Assembly: GCF_003363755.1 (NCBI RefSeq)
Contig: NZ_CP031396.1
Location: 3,194,501 to 3,258,500 of the forward strand
DNA: 64,000 bases
DNA from: Pseudomonas protegens
GTDB taxonomy: Bacteria > Pseudomonadota > Gammaproteobacteria > Pseudomonadales > Pseudomonadaceae
Direction: 5' to 3'
This document shows, one piece after another, positions 48,529 through 56,534 of this stretch (position 1 is its first letter; every line of letters begins with the position of its first letter). The notes below the pieces were generated by a model. It saw only the letters and a program-made list of their open reading frames with translations, was not told the DNA's origin and ran no database searches. A program made the position numbers and the translations under genes.

Positions 48529-49272
48529 ATGCGTGCATGGATTGGCATCCTGGCCCTGGCCTGTGCGTTCAGCGCCCAGGCGGCCCCGAAAGTCGCAGTC
48601 ATGGACCTGGCCTACCAGGAACGTGTGCAGGAATACATTCACGTGGTTTCGGCCCAGCAGAACTACCGCGAGGGCTACTACAGCTCCAGCGGTTCGGCCA
48701 GCTACAACGAACTGGAAGCCAGCACCAGCTACATCGAAGAAGGCGAACTGCGCAAGTTCACCGGTGATATCAAGGGCGGGATTCTCAAGTCCGGGATGTT
48801 CCAGCTGGTGCAGGGTTCGCCCCACACCGACGCGTCCAAGACCAACGTCTACGACATCATCAAGCGCATCAAGGCGGGCAACTTCAAGGGTGCCGACTAC
48901 GTGCTGTTCGGCACGGTGTCGGACATCGACTTCACCCAGGACATCAACGAGCTGGCCAATACCAACAGCTACTCGGCGGTGCTGGGCCTGACCCTGGTGG
49001 CGGACTTCAGCCTGATCAACACCCGCACCTTCGAGATCACCTCGGCGTTCACCGCCATGGGCGAAGGCCAGGACACCAAGCTGGTGAACAGCCGCGACAT
49101 CCGTGTCTCGCTGAACCGGCCACGGGTGGTACGCGAAGTCTCCAAGGCCCTGGGCGAAGACGTTACCCGGCAGATGGCCGAGCAGCTGGGTCGCGGTGGC
49201 TACGAGCAACCGGGGCAAGCGCCGATGCGCAACAACCTGCCGCCGGACACAGCGCCGGTAATCCTGCGCTAA
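48529..49272 (+). CDS. CsgG/LpoB-like periplasmic protein
   Basis: The 247-residue protein has a cleavable signal peptide (MRAWIGILALACAFSAQAAP) without a lipobox cysteine. The mature part begins KVAVMDLAYQERVQEYIHVV, a CsgG/TolB-N-like alpha-beta fold, and contains GADYVLFGTVSDIDF, typical of this superfamily. It is the fourth gene, three bases after the LpoB-like gene, and appears to be a soluble relative of it. A Tyr/Ser-rich segment (YREGYYSSSGSASYNE) forms an insert. The function is not established. Confidence 0.8.
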   Translation: MRAWIGILALACAFSAQAAPKVAVMDLAYQERVQEYIHVVSAQQNYREGYYSSSGSASYNELEASTSYIEEGELRKFTGDIKGGILKSGMFQLVQGSPHTDASKTNVYDIIKRIKAGNFKGADYVLFGTVSDIDFTQDINELANTNSYSAVLGLTLVADFSLINTRTFEITSAFTAMGEGQDTKLVNSRDIRVSLNRPRVVREVSKALGEDVTRQMAEQLGRGGYEQPGQAPMRNNLPPDTAPVILR

Positions 49273-49286
49273 GCCGTACGCAAACG

Positions 49287-49318
49287 AAAAAGGCGACCCG
49301 TGGGGTCGCCTTTTTTTG
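49287..49318. terminator. Terminator between the lipoprotein operon and the LysE gene
   Basis: AAAAAGGCGACCC/GGGTCGCCTTTTTTT forms a strong stem with T-runs on both strands, ending both convergent units. Confidence 0.9.
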
Positions 49319-49330
49319 TCTCTGGAAAAC

Positions 49331-49963
49331 CTAGGCCGCGGCTTTGCGAATGGTCGCCAGGAAGCCCGCCGCGCCGAGGAACAAACCGGCGAAGGTACGG
49401 TTCATGCGCCGCTGCTGAACCGGGGTACGCAACAGACGCAGGACCCTGGACGCCAGCCCGGTGTAGCCGGCCATCACGATCAGGTCGACCACGATCATGG
49501 TGGCGCCGAGAATCAGGTACTGCTTGACCAGGGGCGCATGGGGGTCGATGAACTGCGGCAGTACCGCCAGCATGAACACCAGGGCCTTGGGGTTGCTGAT
49601 GTTCACCAGGAAGCCGCGAAACACCAGGGCCAGAGGCTTGCCAAGGGGACGGATGGCCGCGTCATCGCTGAGATCACTGGGTAGCGCGCGCCATTGCTTG
49701 ACCGCCAGGTACACCAGGTAGGCCACACCAAACCACTTGATTGCATAGAAGGCGGTGGCAGAAGCAGCAAGGATGGCGCCAACACCGGCGGCGACAATGG
49801 CAATCTGCAGGGCCAGGCCCAGTTGCAGGCCCAGGGCGTTCCAGTAGCCGCGCCAGAAACCGTATTGCAAGCCACAGGACATCGACGCAATGGCGCCGGC
49901 GCCCGGAGAAAGACTGATTACCCAACTGGCGGCAAAGAACGCCAACCATGTTTCAAGCACCAT
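49331..49963 (-). CDS. LysE/RhtB-family amino-acid exporter
   Basis: The 210-residue protein has about six hydrophobic segments and the family start WLAFFAASWVISLSPGAGAI, with LVNISNPKALVFMLAVLPQF in the middle. LysE/RhtB proteins export amino acids or homoserine lactone-like compounds by proton exchange. Substrate is unknown. It is a single gene. Confidence 0.92.
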   Translation of the reverse strand: MVLETWLAFFAASWVISLSPGAGAIASMSCGLQYGFWRGYWNALGLQLGLALQIAIVAAGVGAILAASATAFYAIKWFGVAYLVYLAVKQWRALPSDLSDDAAIRPLGKPLALVFRGFLVNISNPKALVFMLAVLPQFIDPHAPLVKQYLILGATMIVVDLIVMAGYTGLASRVLRLLRTPVQQRRMNRTFAGLFLGAAGFLATIRKAAA

Positions 49964-50057
49964 CGCACACCTCGGATCGGATTGGTCGTGACTGCCTAAG
50001 CTAATCCTCCGACCCGCGGCTGACTATATTTTTTTCGCCCAAAGGTGATGCACGGTC

Positions 50058-50143
50058 CTGTAGCCGCTGCTGCAGGCTGCGATAGGTCCGCAGGACGGGG
50101 CAATAGCTGCACAGCCGTTCGCGGCCTGCGGCAGCGGCTACAG
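50058..50143. repeat. REPIN of a third palindrome class
   Basis: CTGTAGCCGCTGCTGCAGGCTGCGA (from 50058) and the inverse GCGGCCTGCGGCAGCGGCTACAG (to 50143) flank a spacer. This TAGCCGCTGCCGCAGGC class differs from the other REPs in the window. It fills the gap between LysE and MscS genes. Confidence 0.7.
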
Positions 50144-50152
50144 AGGAAGGGA

Positions 50153-50734
50153 TTACTTTTCGCCAGCTCCTACCGGCAGCACATCGCTGCCGCGCCAGCG
50201 ACGCACCGAGCGCTGGAAGAACAGGCTGTTGGGCACCTGGACCATGGCGCTGCCGGTGCCGGCCTCTTCGGACTCGATCAGGGTGGTGTACAGCAGGTTG
50301 ATCGCCACGACCCGGCCCTTGACGCCAGGCTTGTCGACGGTGTCCACCAACTCCACCACGTCACCCAGGCGGAAGGGGCCAACGGTGAAGATCAGGATCG
50401 CGCACAGCAGGTTGGAGAGCACACTCCACATGGCGAAGAAGGCCACCGCCGCCACGGCGACAAAGCCGGACAGGGCTGTCCACAACACCGTGGCGGAAAC
50501 CCCCAGGCGCTCCAGGACGAAGATCACCGCGCTGCCCATGATCAGCCAGCGCAGACCGCCCCGCAGGGGCATCAGCAACTGCGGCGGGAACGGGTAACGC
50601 TCGCCCAGGCGGGTCAGGCCACGGGCGACAAAACGCTGGGCCAGATAGCCCGCCAGGAGAATCAGCAGGATCTGCACGCCCACCCACAACGGAGCGACCC
50701 ACTGCGCCGGCAATGGCAGTTGCAACGCTTCCAT
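50153..50734 (-). CDS. Small MscS-type mechanosensitive channel
   Basis: The 193-residue protein has three or four membrane helices and then the MscS pore and beta domain: SGFVAVAAVAFFAMWSVLSN (pore helix) and LRLGDVVELV-type core (FRLGDVVELVDTVDKPGVKG). The C-terminal alpha-beta cage of full MscS is mostly missing, a known short variant. Its ATG overlaps the ABC-F gene stop by one base, so it is likely coupled. Confidence 0.87.
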   Translation of the reverse strand: MEALQLPLPAQWVAPLWVGVQILLILLAGYLAQRFVARGLTRLGERYPFPPQLLMPLRGGLRWLIMGSAVIFVLERLGVSATVLWTALSGFVAVAAVAFFAMWSVLSNLLCAILIFTVGPFRLGDVVELVDTVDKPGVKGRVVAINLLYTTLIESEEAGTGSAMVQVPNSLFFQRSVRRWRGSDVLPVGAGEK

Positions 50735-52644
50735 CAGGACAGTGTCTCGAGTTCTGCCTGCATGCTTTCCAGCAACTCCAGGGCTTCCATCCAGGCCTCT
50801 TCCAGTTCGGACTCGCGGGTCTTGAGCTTGGCTTGCTCAGCCAACAGGTCCCGCAGCTCGTCCTTGCGCGCCGCTTCGTAAAGACCGCTGTCACCCAGGC
50901 TGGTCTCGATCTTGGCCAGGCGCTCATGGACCTTGCCCAGTTCGGCTTCCAACTTGTCGGCCTCGCGCTTGTGCGGTGCCAACTGCTGACGCAAAGCCGC
51001 CGCGGCCTGGCGCTGGGCTTTCTTGTCGGTCTTGTCCGGGTTGACCGGCGTGTTGCTGACCGGGGCATTGCGCTGGCGGTAGTCCACCAGCCAACGGGTG
51101 TAGTCATCCAGGTCGCCGTCGAACTCCTCGACCTTGCCGTCGGCCACCAGGAAGAAGTTGTCCGTGGTGCTCTTGAGCAGATGGCGATCGTGGGAGACCA
51201 CCAATACCGCGCCGCTGAACTCTTGCAGGGCCATGGTCAGGGCCAGGCGCATCTCCAGGTCCAGGTGGTTGGTGGGTTCGTCGAGCAGCAACAGGTTCGG
51301 CCGCTCCCAGGCGATCAGGGCCAGGGCCAGGCGAGCCTTTTCACCGCCGGAGAAATTCAGCACCGGCTCGTCGATCCGCGCGCCGCGGAAGTCGAAACCG
51401 CCGAGGAAGTCGCGCAGGGTCTGCTCGCGCTCGGTGGGCGCCAGCCGCTGCAGGTGCAGCAAGGGGCTGGCCTTGGAATCCAGGGAGTCAAGCTGATGCT
51501 GGGCGAAGTAGCCGACAACGGTGTTCTCGCCCCGGGTCAGGCGGCCGGACAACGGCTGCAGCTCACCGGAGAGGTTCTTGATCAGGGTCGACTTGCCGGC
51601 GCCGTTGGGGCCCAGAAGGCCGATCCGTGCGCCCGGCGTCAGTTGCAGCTTGACCTTCTCCAGCACCGCGCGCTCGCCATACCCCAGACGGGCATCAGAG
51701 AGGTCGATCAGCGGGCTGGAGATCTTCGTCGACTCGCGGAAGGTGAAGTCGAACGGCGAGTCCACATGGGCCGCCGACAGCTCTTCCATCCGTTCCAGGG
51801 CCTTGATCCGGCTCTGGGCCTGGCGAGCCTTGGTGGCCTGGGCCTTGAAGCGGGCAATGTAGCTTTCCATGTGCGCCCGTTGCGCCTGCTGCTTCTCGTA
51901 GGCCTGCTGTTGCTGGGCCAGTCGCTCGGCACGGGCCCGCTCGAAGGCGCTGTAGCCACCGCGATAGAGGGTGATCTTGCGCTGGTCGACGTGAGCCACG
52001 TGATCGACCACGGCATCGAGGAAATCCCGATCGTGGGAGATCAACAGCAAGGTGCCGGGATAACCCTTGAGCCAGTCTTCGAGCCAGATGATGGCATCGA
52101 GGTCCAAGTGGTTGGTGGGTTCGTCGAGCAGCAAGAGGTCCGACGGGCACATCAGCGCCTGGGCCAGGTTCAGGCGCATCCGCCAGCCCCCGGAGAAATC
52201 GCCGACCTGGCGGTCCATCTGTTCGTTGGTGAAGCCCAGTCCGGCCAGCAGCTTGCGCGCCCTCGCGTCAGCGGTGTAGCCGTCGGCGCTATCCAGCTCG
52301 GCATGCAGGCGCGCTTGCGCGCCACCGTCATGGGCCGCTTCGGCGGCGGCCAGTTCACGCTGCACCTGGCGCAGACGCAGGTCGCCGTCGAGCACATAGT
52401 CCACGGCCAGGCGCTCGAGGGTGTCGACCTCCTGACGCATGTGGGCAATGCGCCAATCGGCGGGCAGGAAGCAGTCACCCGAATCCGGATGCAACTCGCC
52501 GCGCAGCAAGGCGAACAGGCTGGATTTGCCGGCGCCGTTGGCACCGATCAGGCCGGCTTTCTGGCCGGCGTGCAGGGTCAGCTCGGCGTCTTCTAGCAGA
52601 CGTTGCGGGCCACGCTGTAAAGTCAGGTTCTGAAGTCGAATCAT
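50734..52644 (-). CDS. ABC-F family ATPase (YheS type)
   Basis: The 636-residue soluble protein has two ATPase domains: Walker A GANGAGKSSLFALL and GPNGAGKSTLIKNL; signatures FSGGWRMRLNLAQAL and FSGGEKARLALALIA; Walker B LLLLDEPTNHLDLDA and LLLLDEPTNHLDLEM. The ABC-F linker between them is charged (ERLAQQQQAYEKQQAQRAHM) and the C-terminus is a coiled coil. ABC-F proteins act on ribosomes rather than in membranes. The ATG at 52644 starts MIRLQNLTLQRG; eleven upstream codons are not conserved. Confidence 0.95.
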   Translation of the reverse strand: MIRLQNLTLQRGPQRLLEDAELTLHAGQKAGLIGANGAGKSSLFALLRGELHPDSGDCFLPADWRIAHMRQEVDTLERLAVDYVLDGDLRLRQVQRELAAAEAAHDGGAQARLHAELDSADGYTADARARKLLAGLGFTNEQMDRQVGDFSGGWRMRLNLAQALMCPSDLLLLDEPTNHLDLDAIIWLEDWLKGYPGTLLLISHDRDFLDAVVDHVAHVDQRKITLYRGGYSAFERARAERLAQQQQAYEKQQAQRAHMESYIARFKAQATKARQAQSRIKALERMEELSAAHVDSPFDFTFRESTKISSPLIDLSDARLGYGERAVLEKVKLQLTPGARIGLLGPNGAGKSTLIKNLSGELQPLSGRLTRGENTVVGYFAQHQLDSLDSKASPLLHLQRLAPTEREQTLRDFLGGFDFRGARIDEPVLNFSGGEKARLALALIAWERPNLLLLDEPTNHLDLEMRLALTMALQEFSGAVLVVSHDRHLLKSTTDNFFLVADGKVEEFDGDLDDYTRWLVDYRQRNAPVSNTPVNPDKTDKKAQRQAAAALRQQLAPHKREADKLEAELGKVHERLAKIETSLGDSGLYEAARKDELRDLLAEQAKLKTRESELEEAWMEALELLESMQAELETLS

Positions 52645-52694
52645 AATGGCGGCGGAGTCTACCAGCTTCGCTCGCAACTGGCGCGAGTAGCACT

Positions 52695-53159
52695 ATGTCC
52701 TCTGACCTGTGGAATTTTTCCCTGACCACTTATGCCCTTTCCGGCGTGCAGGAAGCCTGCCTGCAACTCCAGGACGAAGGGGCCAATGTCTGCCTGCTGC
52801 TCTGTGGAGCCTGGCTTGGCCAGCGTGGCGTCCGCTGCGATAGCCAGCGCCTGGAGCAGTTGAATGAGCTCGCGGCGCCCTGGCACCGGGACGTGGTTCA
52901 ACCCTTGCGCGACTTGCGCATTGGCTGGCGCGATGCGGCCCGCGAAGACCTTGAGTTGAGCGCCTTGCGCGAACAGGTCAAGACCCTGGAACTGGAAGCC
53001 GAACGGCAATTGCTGTTGCGTTTGCAGGAGCGGGTACGGGAATGGCCGGAGGTTCAAGCGAAGAGCCTGGAAGACTGGCTTGAAGGATTGGCGGCCGGAG
53101 CCGCCGAACGCAACCGCGACGCGCTGCAGGTGCTGCGCGTCGCGGCGACCGGCGCTTAA
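52695..53159 (+). CDS. TIGR02444-family protein of unknown function
   Basis: The 154-residue protein starts MSSDLWNFSLTTYALSGVQE, the signature of TIGR02444. It is mostly helical, with RCDSQRLEQLNELAAPWHRD and a glutamate-rich helix after it. It is found beside algP in pseudomonads. It overlaps the end of algP by four bases (convergent). Function is unknown. Confidence 0.87.
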   Translation: MSSDLWNFSLTTYALSGVQEACLQLQDEGANVCLLLCGAWLGQRGVRCDSQRLEQLNELAAPWHRDVVQPLRDLRIGWRDAAREDLELSALREQVKTLELEAERQLLLRLQERVREWPEVQAKSLEDWLEGLAAGAAERNRDALQVLRVAATGA

Positions 53160-54259
53160 GAAGCGCTGGAAGGAGTACCGGCAGTTACCGGAGCGGGAGC
53201 GGCAGGAGCTGTGCTCGCAGCCGCTGCTGGCGAGGCTGCTGGCGCGGGTGCAGCTGGCTTGGCCGCAGCCGGTGCTGGAGCCGCTGGCTTGGCTGCCGGA
53301 GTGGCGGGTTTGGCCACAGCAGGTTTGGCTGCTGCAGGCTTGGCCACCGGCTTTTTCGCAGCCGGTTTGGCGGCCGGCTTGGCTGCTGGTTTAGCAGCCG
53401 ACGATGCTGCTGGCTTGGCAGCTACTGCAGGTTTGCTGGCGGGTTTGGCAGCAGGTTTGGCCGGCGCTTTTGCGGCGGCAGGTTTGGCTGCGGATTTGGC
53501 TGCGACAGGTTTAGCGGCAGCTGTTTTAGCCGCTGCGGGTTTGGCCGCAGGCTTGGCTGCTGGTTTAGCGGCAGGTTTGGCTGCTACAGATTTGGCGGCA
53601 GGTTTGGCCACTGGCTTGGCGGCGGCAGGCTTGGCTGCGGCGGCTTTGGCTGCTGGCTTGGCGGCAGCGGTCTTGGCGGCAACAGGTTTGGCAGGCGCAG
53701 GCTTGGCGGCAGGTTTAGCCGCTGCGGGTTTGCTCGCCGCGGGTTTAGCTGCGCTGGCAGACGCTTTTTTCGCCACTGGTTTGGCGGCAGATTTGGCAGG
53801 TGCTTTAGCTGCAGGCTTGGCCGCTGGTTTCTTCGCTGCGACAGCTACCGGCTTGGCATCACGAGTGCTCAATGCCTTGGCCACTGCTTCCTTCACACGA
53901 CCAACGCCTTGAGCCAGTTTCAGGCTTTCCTGGGCATCGCGCTTGAGTTGCAGAATGTAGCTGCGGGTTTGTGCCTGGCGCTCTTTCAATGCGTCCAGCA
54001 AGTCTTCGAGTTCTTTCACCGCGGTCTTGGCCTTGGCTTGTGCCTTGGCCTTGCCGGCCGCCGCAGCGTCCTGCAATTTGGTGCGCGATTTGTGCAGTTT
54101 TTCCTGCGCCTTACCCCGTTGTTTTTCCAGCTTGGCGAGCAGTTTTTCAGCATCAGCCAAGGCTTGGGAACAAGCGTTTTCCAAATGTTCGAGCAGGCTG
54201 CCCGACAGCTGTTGGAGCAAATGCAACGGAGTATTTACAGGCTTCTTATTGGCCGACAT
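53156..54259 (-). CDS. algP: AlgP, histone H1-like Lys/Pro/Ala-repeat DNA-binding protein
   Basis: The 367-residue protein has an N-terminal helical region (about residues 1-125, LLQQLSGSLLEHLENACSQA). After it comes a long, lysine-rich tail of KPAA/AAKPA repeats (about 140-345), like eukaryotic H1 tails. In P. aeruginosa AlgP (AlgR3) affects alginate gene expression. Repeats make the gene prone to length change by slippage or recombination. It is convergent with the TIGR02444 gene and divergent from the FKBP gene. Confidence 0.93.
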   Translation of the reverse strand: MSANKKPVNTPLHLLQQLSGSLLEHLENACSQALADAEKLLAKLEKQRGKAQEKLHKSRTKLQDAAAAGKAKAQAKAKTAVKELEDLLDALKERQAQTRSYILQLKRDAQESLKLAQGVGRVKEAVAKALSTRDAKPVAVAAKKPAAKPAAKAPAKSAAKPVAKKASASAAKPAASKPAAAKPAAKPAPAKPVAAKTAAAKPAAKAAAAKPAAAKPVAKPAAKSVAAKPAAKPAAKPAAKPAAAKTAAAKPVAAKSAAKPAAAKAPAKPAAKPASKPAVAAKPAASSAAKPAAKPAAKPAAKKPVAKPAAAKPAVAKPATPAAKPAAPAPAAAKPAAPAPAASPAAAASTAPAAPAPVTAGTPSSAS

Positions 54260-54452
54260 GGTTTACCTCCTGGCTGACGTGAGTTGCGGCTCATACTAGA
54301 CCTCTGCTGCTACCGCCGCTAGGGCATGTTGACAGTATCGAAAGCCCGGCGTTGCAGCGGATTGAAAATGTTCTTCGCCGTCATCGAAGTTGCTCACCAA
54401 CCCGTGCTTTGTCGCTGGCATAATCCACCGCTACTCAGGCCGGAGAGTGCCC

Positions 54453-55118
54453 ATGTCGCGTTACCTGTTTTTATCCCTGAGCCTGTTCTTGCCACTGGCT
54501 CAGGCTGCTGCCGAAGCGCCGCCCAATGACGCTCACGACCTTGCCTACAGCCTGGGCGCAAGCCTCGGTGAACGACTGCGTGACGAAGTGCCCGATCTGC
54601 AGATCCAGGCATTGGTCGAGGGTTTGAAAGCCGCTTATCAAGGCAAGCCACTGACCCTAAAAACCGAACGCATCGAACAGATCCTGGCTCAGCACGATGC
54701 ACGGATCAGCGAGCAGTCGAGCCAGTCGAAAACTGAAGCGGCCCTGGAAAACGAACGACGTTTTCTCGACCAGGAAAAGGCCAAGCCCGGCGTGCGCCAA
54801 CTGGCCGATGGCATTCTCCTGACCGAGCTGGCACCTGGCAGTGGCAACAAGGCCCGCCCCAACGGTTCAGTCCAGGTGCGCTACACCGGACGCCTGCCCG
54901 ATGGCACCGTGTTCGACCAGACCCAGCAACCGCAGTGGTTTCGCCTGGACAGTGTGATCGAAGGCTGGCGCAGCGCCTTGTCGCAGATGCCCACCGGCGC
55001 CAAATGGCGACTGGTGATTCCTTCGAATCAGGCCTACGGCACCGAAGGCGCAGGCGACCTGATCGCGCCTTACACCCCCCTGGTATTCGAGATCGAACTG
55101 CTGGGCGTTGCTGACTAA
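54453..55118 (+). CDS. Periplasmic FKBP-type peptidyl-prolyl isomerase
   Basis: The 221-residue protein has a signal peptide (MSRYLFLSLSLFLPLAQAAA), an N-terminal helical domain like FkpA/Mip (DAHDLAYSLGASLGERLRDE) and a C-terminal FKBP domain. The FKBP domain shows VRYTGRLPDGTVFDQT, VIEGWRSALSQMPTGAKWRL and IPSNQAYG. It should fold proline-containing periplasmic proteins. The ATG at 54453 follows GGAGAG and begins the signal peptide; an earlier in-frame ATG is unlikely. Confidence 0.92.
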   Translation: MSRYLFLSLSLFLPLAQAAAEAPPNDAHDLAYSLGASLGERLRDEVPDLQIQALVEGLKAAYQGKPLTLKTERIEQILAQHDARISEQSSQSKTEAALENERRFLDQEKAKPGVRQLADGILLTELAPGSGNKARPNGSVQVRYTGRLPDGTVFDQTQQPQWFRLDSVIEGWRSALSQMPTGAKWRLVIPSNQAYGTEGAGDLIAPYTPLVFEIELLGVAD

Positions 55119-55130
55119 GGCTCAGGAACG

Positions 55131-55157
55131 AAAAACGGCACGCCAAGGCGTGCCGTT
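55131..55157 (-). terminator. Terminator shared by the FKBP gene and algQ
   Basis: Perfect 11-base arms AACGGCACGCC (55134-55144) and GGCGTGCCGTT (55147-55157). The T-run is on the - strand (55131-55135), so it best serves algQ; on the + strand only a short TT follows. Confidence 0.75.
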
Positions 55158-55179
55158 CCTGTATTGCTCCGCCCTGTTT

Positions 55180-55638
55180 TCAGGCCTGAGCCACCGCGTC
55201 CTGCTTGTGGGCGTTATGCAGCACTTCGATCAGGCAATCTTCCAGTTCGAAGCGTTCGTGCAACAGGCCGCCCAGCTCCTTGAACTTCTGCGCCACACAC
55301 TGACCCGCATCACACAGGTCGTTGAACGCCAGGAGCTTTTCAGTGATCACATCGATACGCGGATAGAGGGTATCGGCCAGCTCAAGCCCGCGCTTGTCGC
55401 CAAAGGCCTTGGCCTCGCTGGTGAGCTGCTCGTAGATTTCAAAATGACCGGCGGAAACGTAGTCCACCAGAATCCCGCAGAATTCCTGCAGCGATTTCTT
55501 GCTCTCGCTCAGGGCTTCGGGCTCGGCACCCAACGCATCATAGGCTCGAACCAGTTCGTGACGCTCCTGCAACCAACGGTCGATCAGCAGATGCACTCCA
55601 CCCCAGCGTTCCTGAGCATTCTGACAACTTTCGAGCAT
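55180..55638 (-). CDS. algQ: AlgQ, Rsd-type anti-sigma70 factor
   Basis: AlgQ binds the housekeeping sigma factor and shifts polymerase toward alternative sigma factors; in P. aeruginosa it influences alginate and siderophore output. The 152-residue protein starts [20 protein letters not shown] and includes the Rsd motif WLQERHELV. The ATG at 55638 has GGGAAGAGAG upstream; nine in-frame codons before it are discounted. The gene is separated from algP by the FKBP gene. Confidence 0.94.
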   Translation of the reverse strand: MLESCQNAQERWGGVHLLIDRWLQERHELVRAYDALGAEPEALSESKKSLQEFCGILVDYVSAGHFEIYEQLTSEAKAFGDKRGLELADTLYPRIDVITEKLLAFNDLCDAGQCVAQKFKELGGLLHERFELEDCLIEVLHNAHKQDAVAQA

Positions 55639-55846
55639 GGTGATCTCTCTTCCCTTATGGGTCATGCCGCTTGCCCGCCGCCCCCCTTCTGGAGACTCTG
55701 GATCCGGTCAGGCGCAACAGCATCGAGCAACATAATTCCAGTGACGCGTGCGGGCCAGATTATGCCCGCTCGACAACAGCATCAAGGTACGCAGGAGATA
55801 AAGTTCATACAAGCGTTTAATCCGCGCCCTCCCACCAAACCATGAC

Positions 55847-56368
55847 TCAGGGCAACGCTGCAGCCTTGCGACTGGCTCGAGACAGGCGCAGCAGACGGTA
55901 GCCGCTGAAGATCAGCATGATCACGAAAAACAGCAGGCTCCACTCGGGCAGACTCATGTCGAGCAGGGTCCAGGTGACCTCCGCGCAGTCCGATGTCCCC
56001 ACGAAGGTCAATTGCAGTGCCTGCCACCAGGACAGGTTGCGCAGCATGAACGGCATGTCCGGCAGGCAGGCCAGGAGTTGCTCGGAAGGAATGTTCTGCA
56101 ACAACACATGACGCCCGGCAGTGATCACTCCGAACAGGCCCAGTATCAGGTTGAGCGCCCAGTAGACAGCTCGTCCCATGCGCCCCGGCCCCTGCACCAC
56201 AGCCAGTAGATTGACGCCAGCGAACATCATCAGCAGCAAGCGTTGCACGCCCCACAAGGTGCAGGATTCCAGGCCACCACCGGATTGCAGGTTGAACGCC
56301 GCCCACGAGGCAAAAGCCCCCACCAGGAACACCAGGGAGAACAGCAAGCGAGAGCCGGCCAGCGACAT
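55847..56368 (-). CDS. DsbB/DsbH-family disulphide-forming membrane protein with an altered CxxC
   Basis: The 173-residue protein has four membrane helices and DsbB-like features: CTLWGVQRLLLM after helix 1, LLACLPDMPFM in the second periplasmic loop and SDCAEVTWTLLDMSLPEWSL before helix 4. The second-loop cysteines (C101, C128) are kept, but the first-loop pair reads C36-T-L-W39 where DsbB has CxxC. The position next to hemY matches P. aeruginosa dsbH. Loss of one quinone-side cysteine questions normal DsbA oxidation. Confidence 0.85.
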   Translation of the reverse strand: MSLAGSRLLFSLVFLVGAFASWAAFNLQSGGGLESCTLWGVQRLLLMMFAGVNLLAVVQGPGRMGRAVYWALNLILGLFGVITAGRHVLLQNIPSEQLLACLPDMPFMLRNLSWWQALQLTFVGTSDCAEVTWTLLDMSLPEWSLLFFVIMLIFSGYRLLRLSRASRKAAALP

Positions 56369-56484
56369 GAGATATCCGTAACGGAGAGAAACAGGCAGCC
56401 AAGGTAGAGAAAGCGCTCGCTCCTTTCAAGAAGCGCTATGCCGCAGCGGATCGACAATCAACCGTGAATGAGCCATCAACCCCA

Positions 56485-56524
56485 AATAAAAACAGGCCGG
56501 TTGCCTGCAACCGGCAACCGGCCC
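56485..56524 (-). terminator. Terminator of the algR-hem operon
   Basis: Arms GGCCGGTTG (56495-56503) and CAACCGGCC (56515-56523), with a run TTTTTATTT on the - strand, lie directly after the hemY stop. Confidence 0.85.
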
Positions 56525-56534
56525 TGAAGACGCT

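Noticed and set aside
46150..49218. - strand ORF of 1022 codons opposite the lipoprotein operon
   Set aside because: Antisense to four genes with clear signal peptides and lipoboxes; low-complexity translation without domain motifs.
53211..53912. + strand ORF encoding Leu/Ala/Gly repeats
   Set aside because: Pure antisense shadow of the AlgP KPAA repeats.
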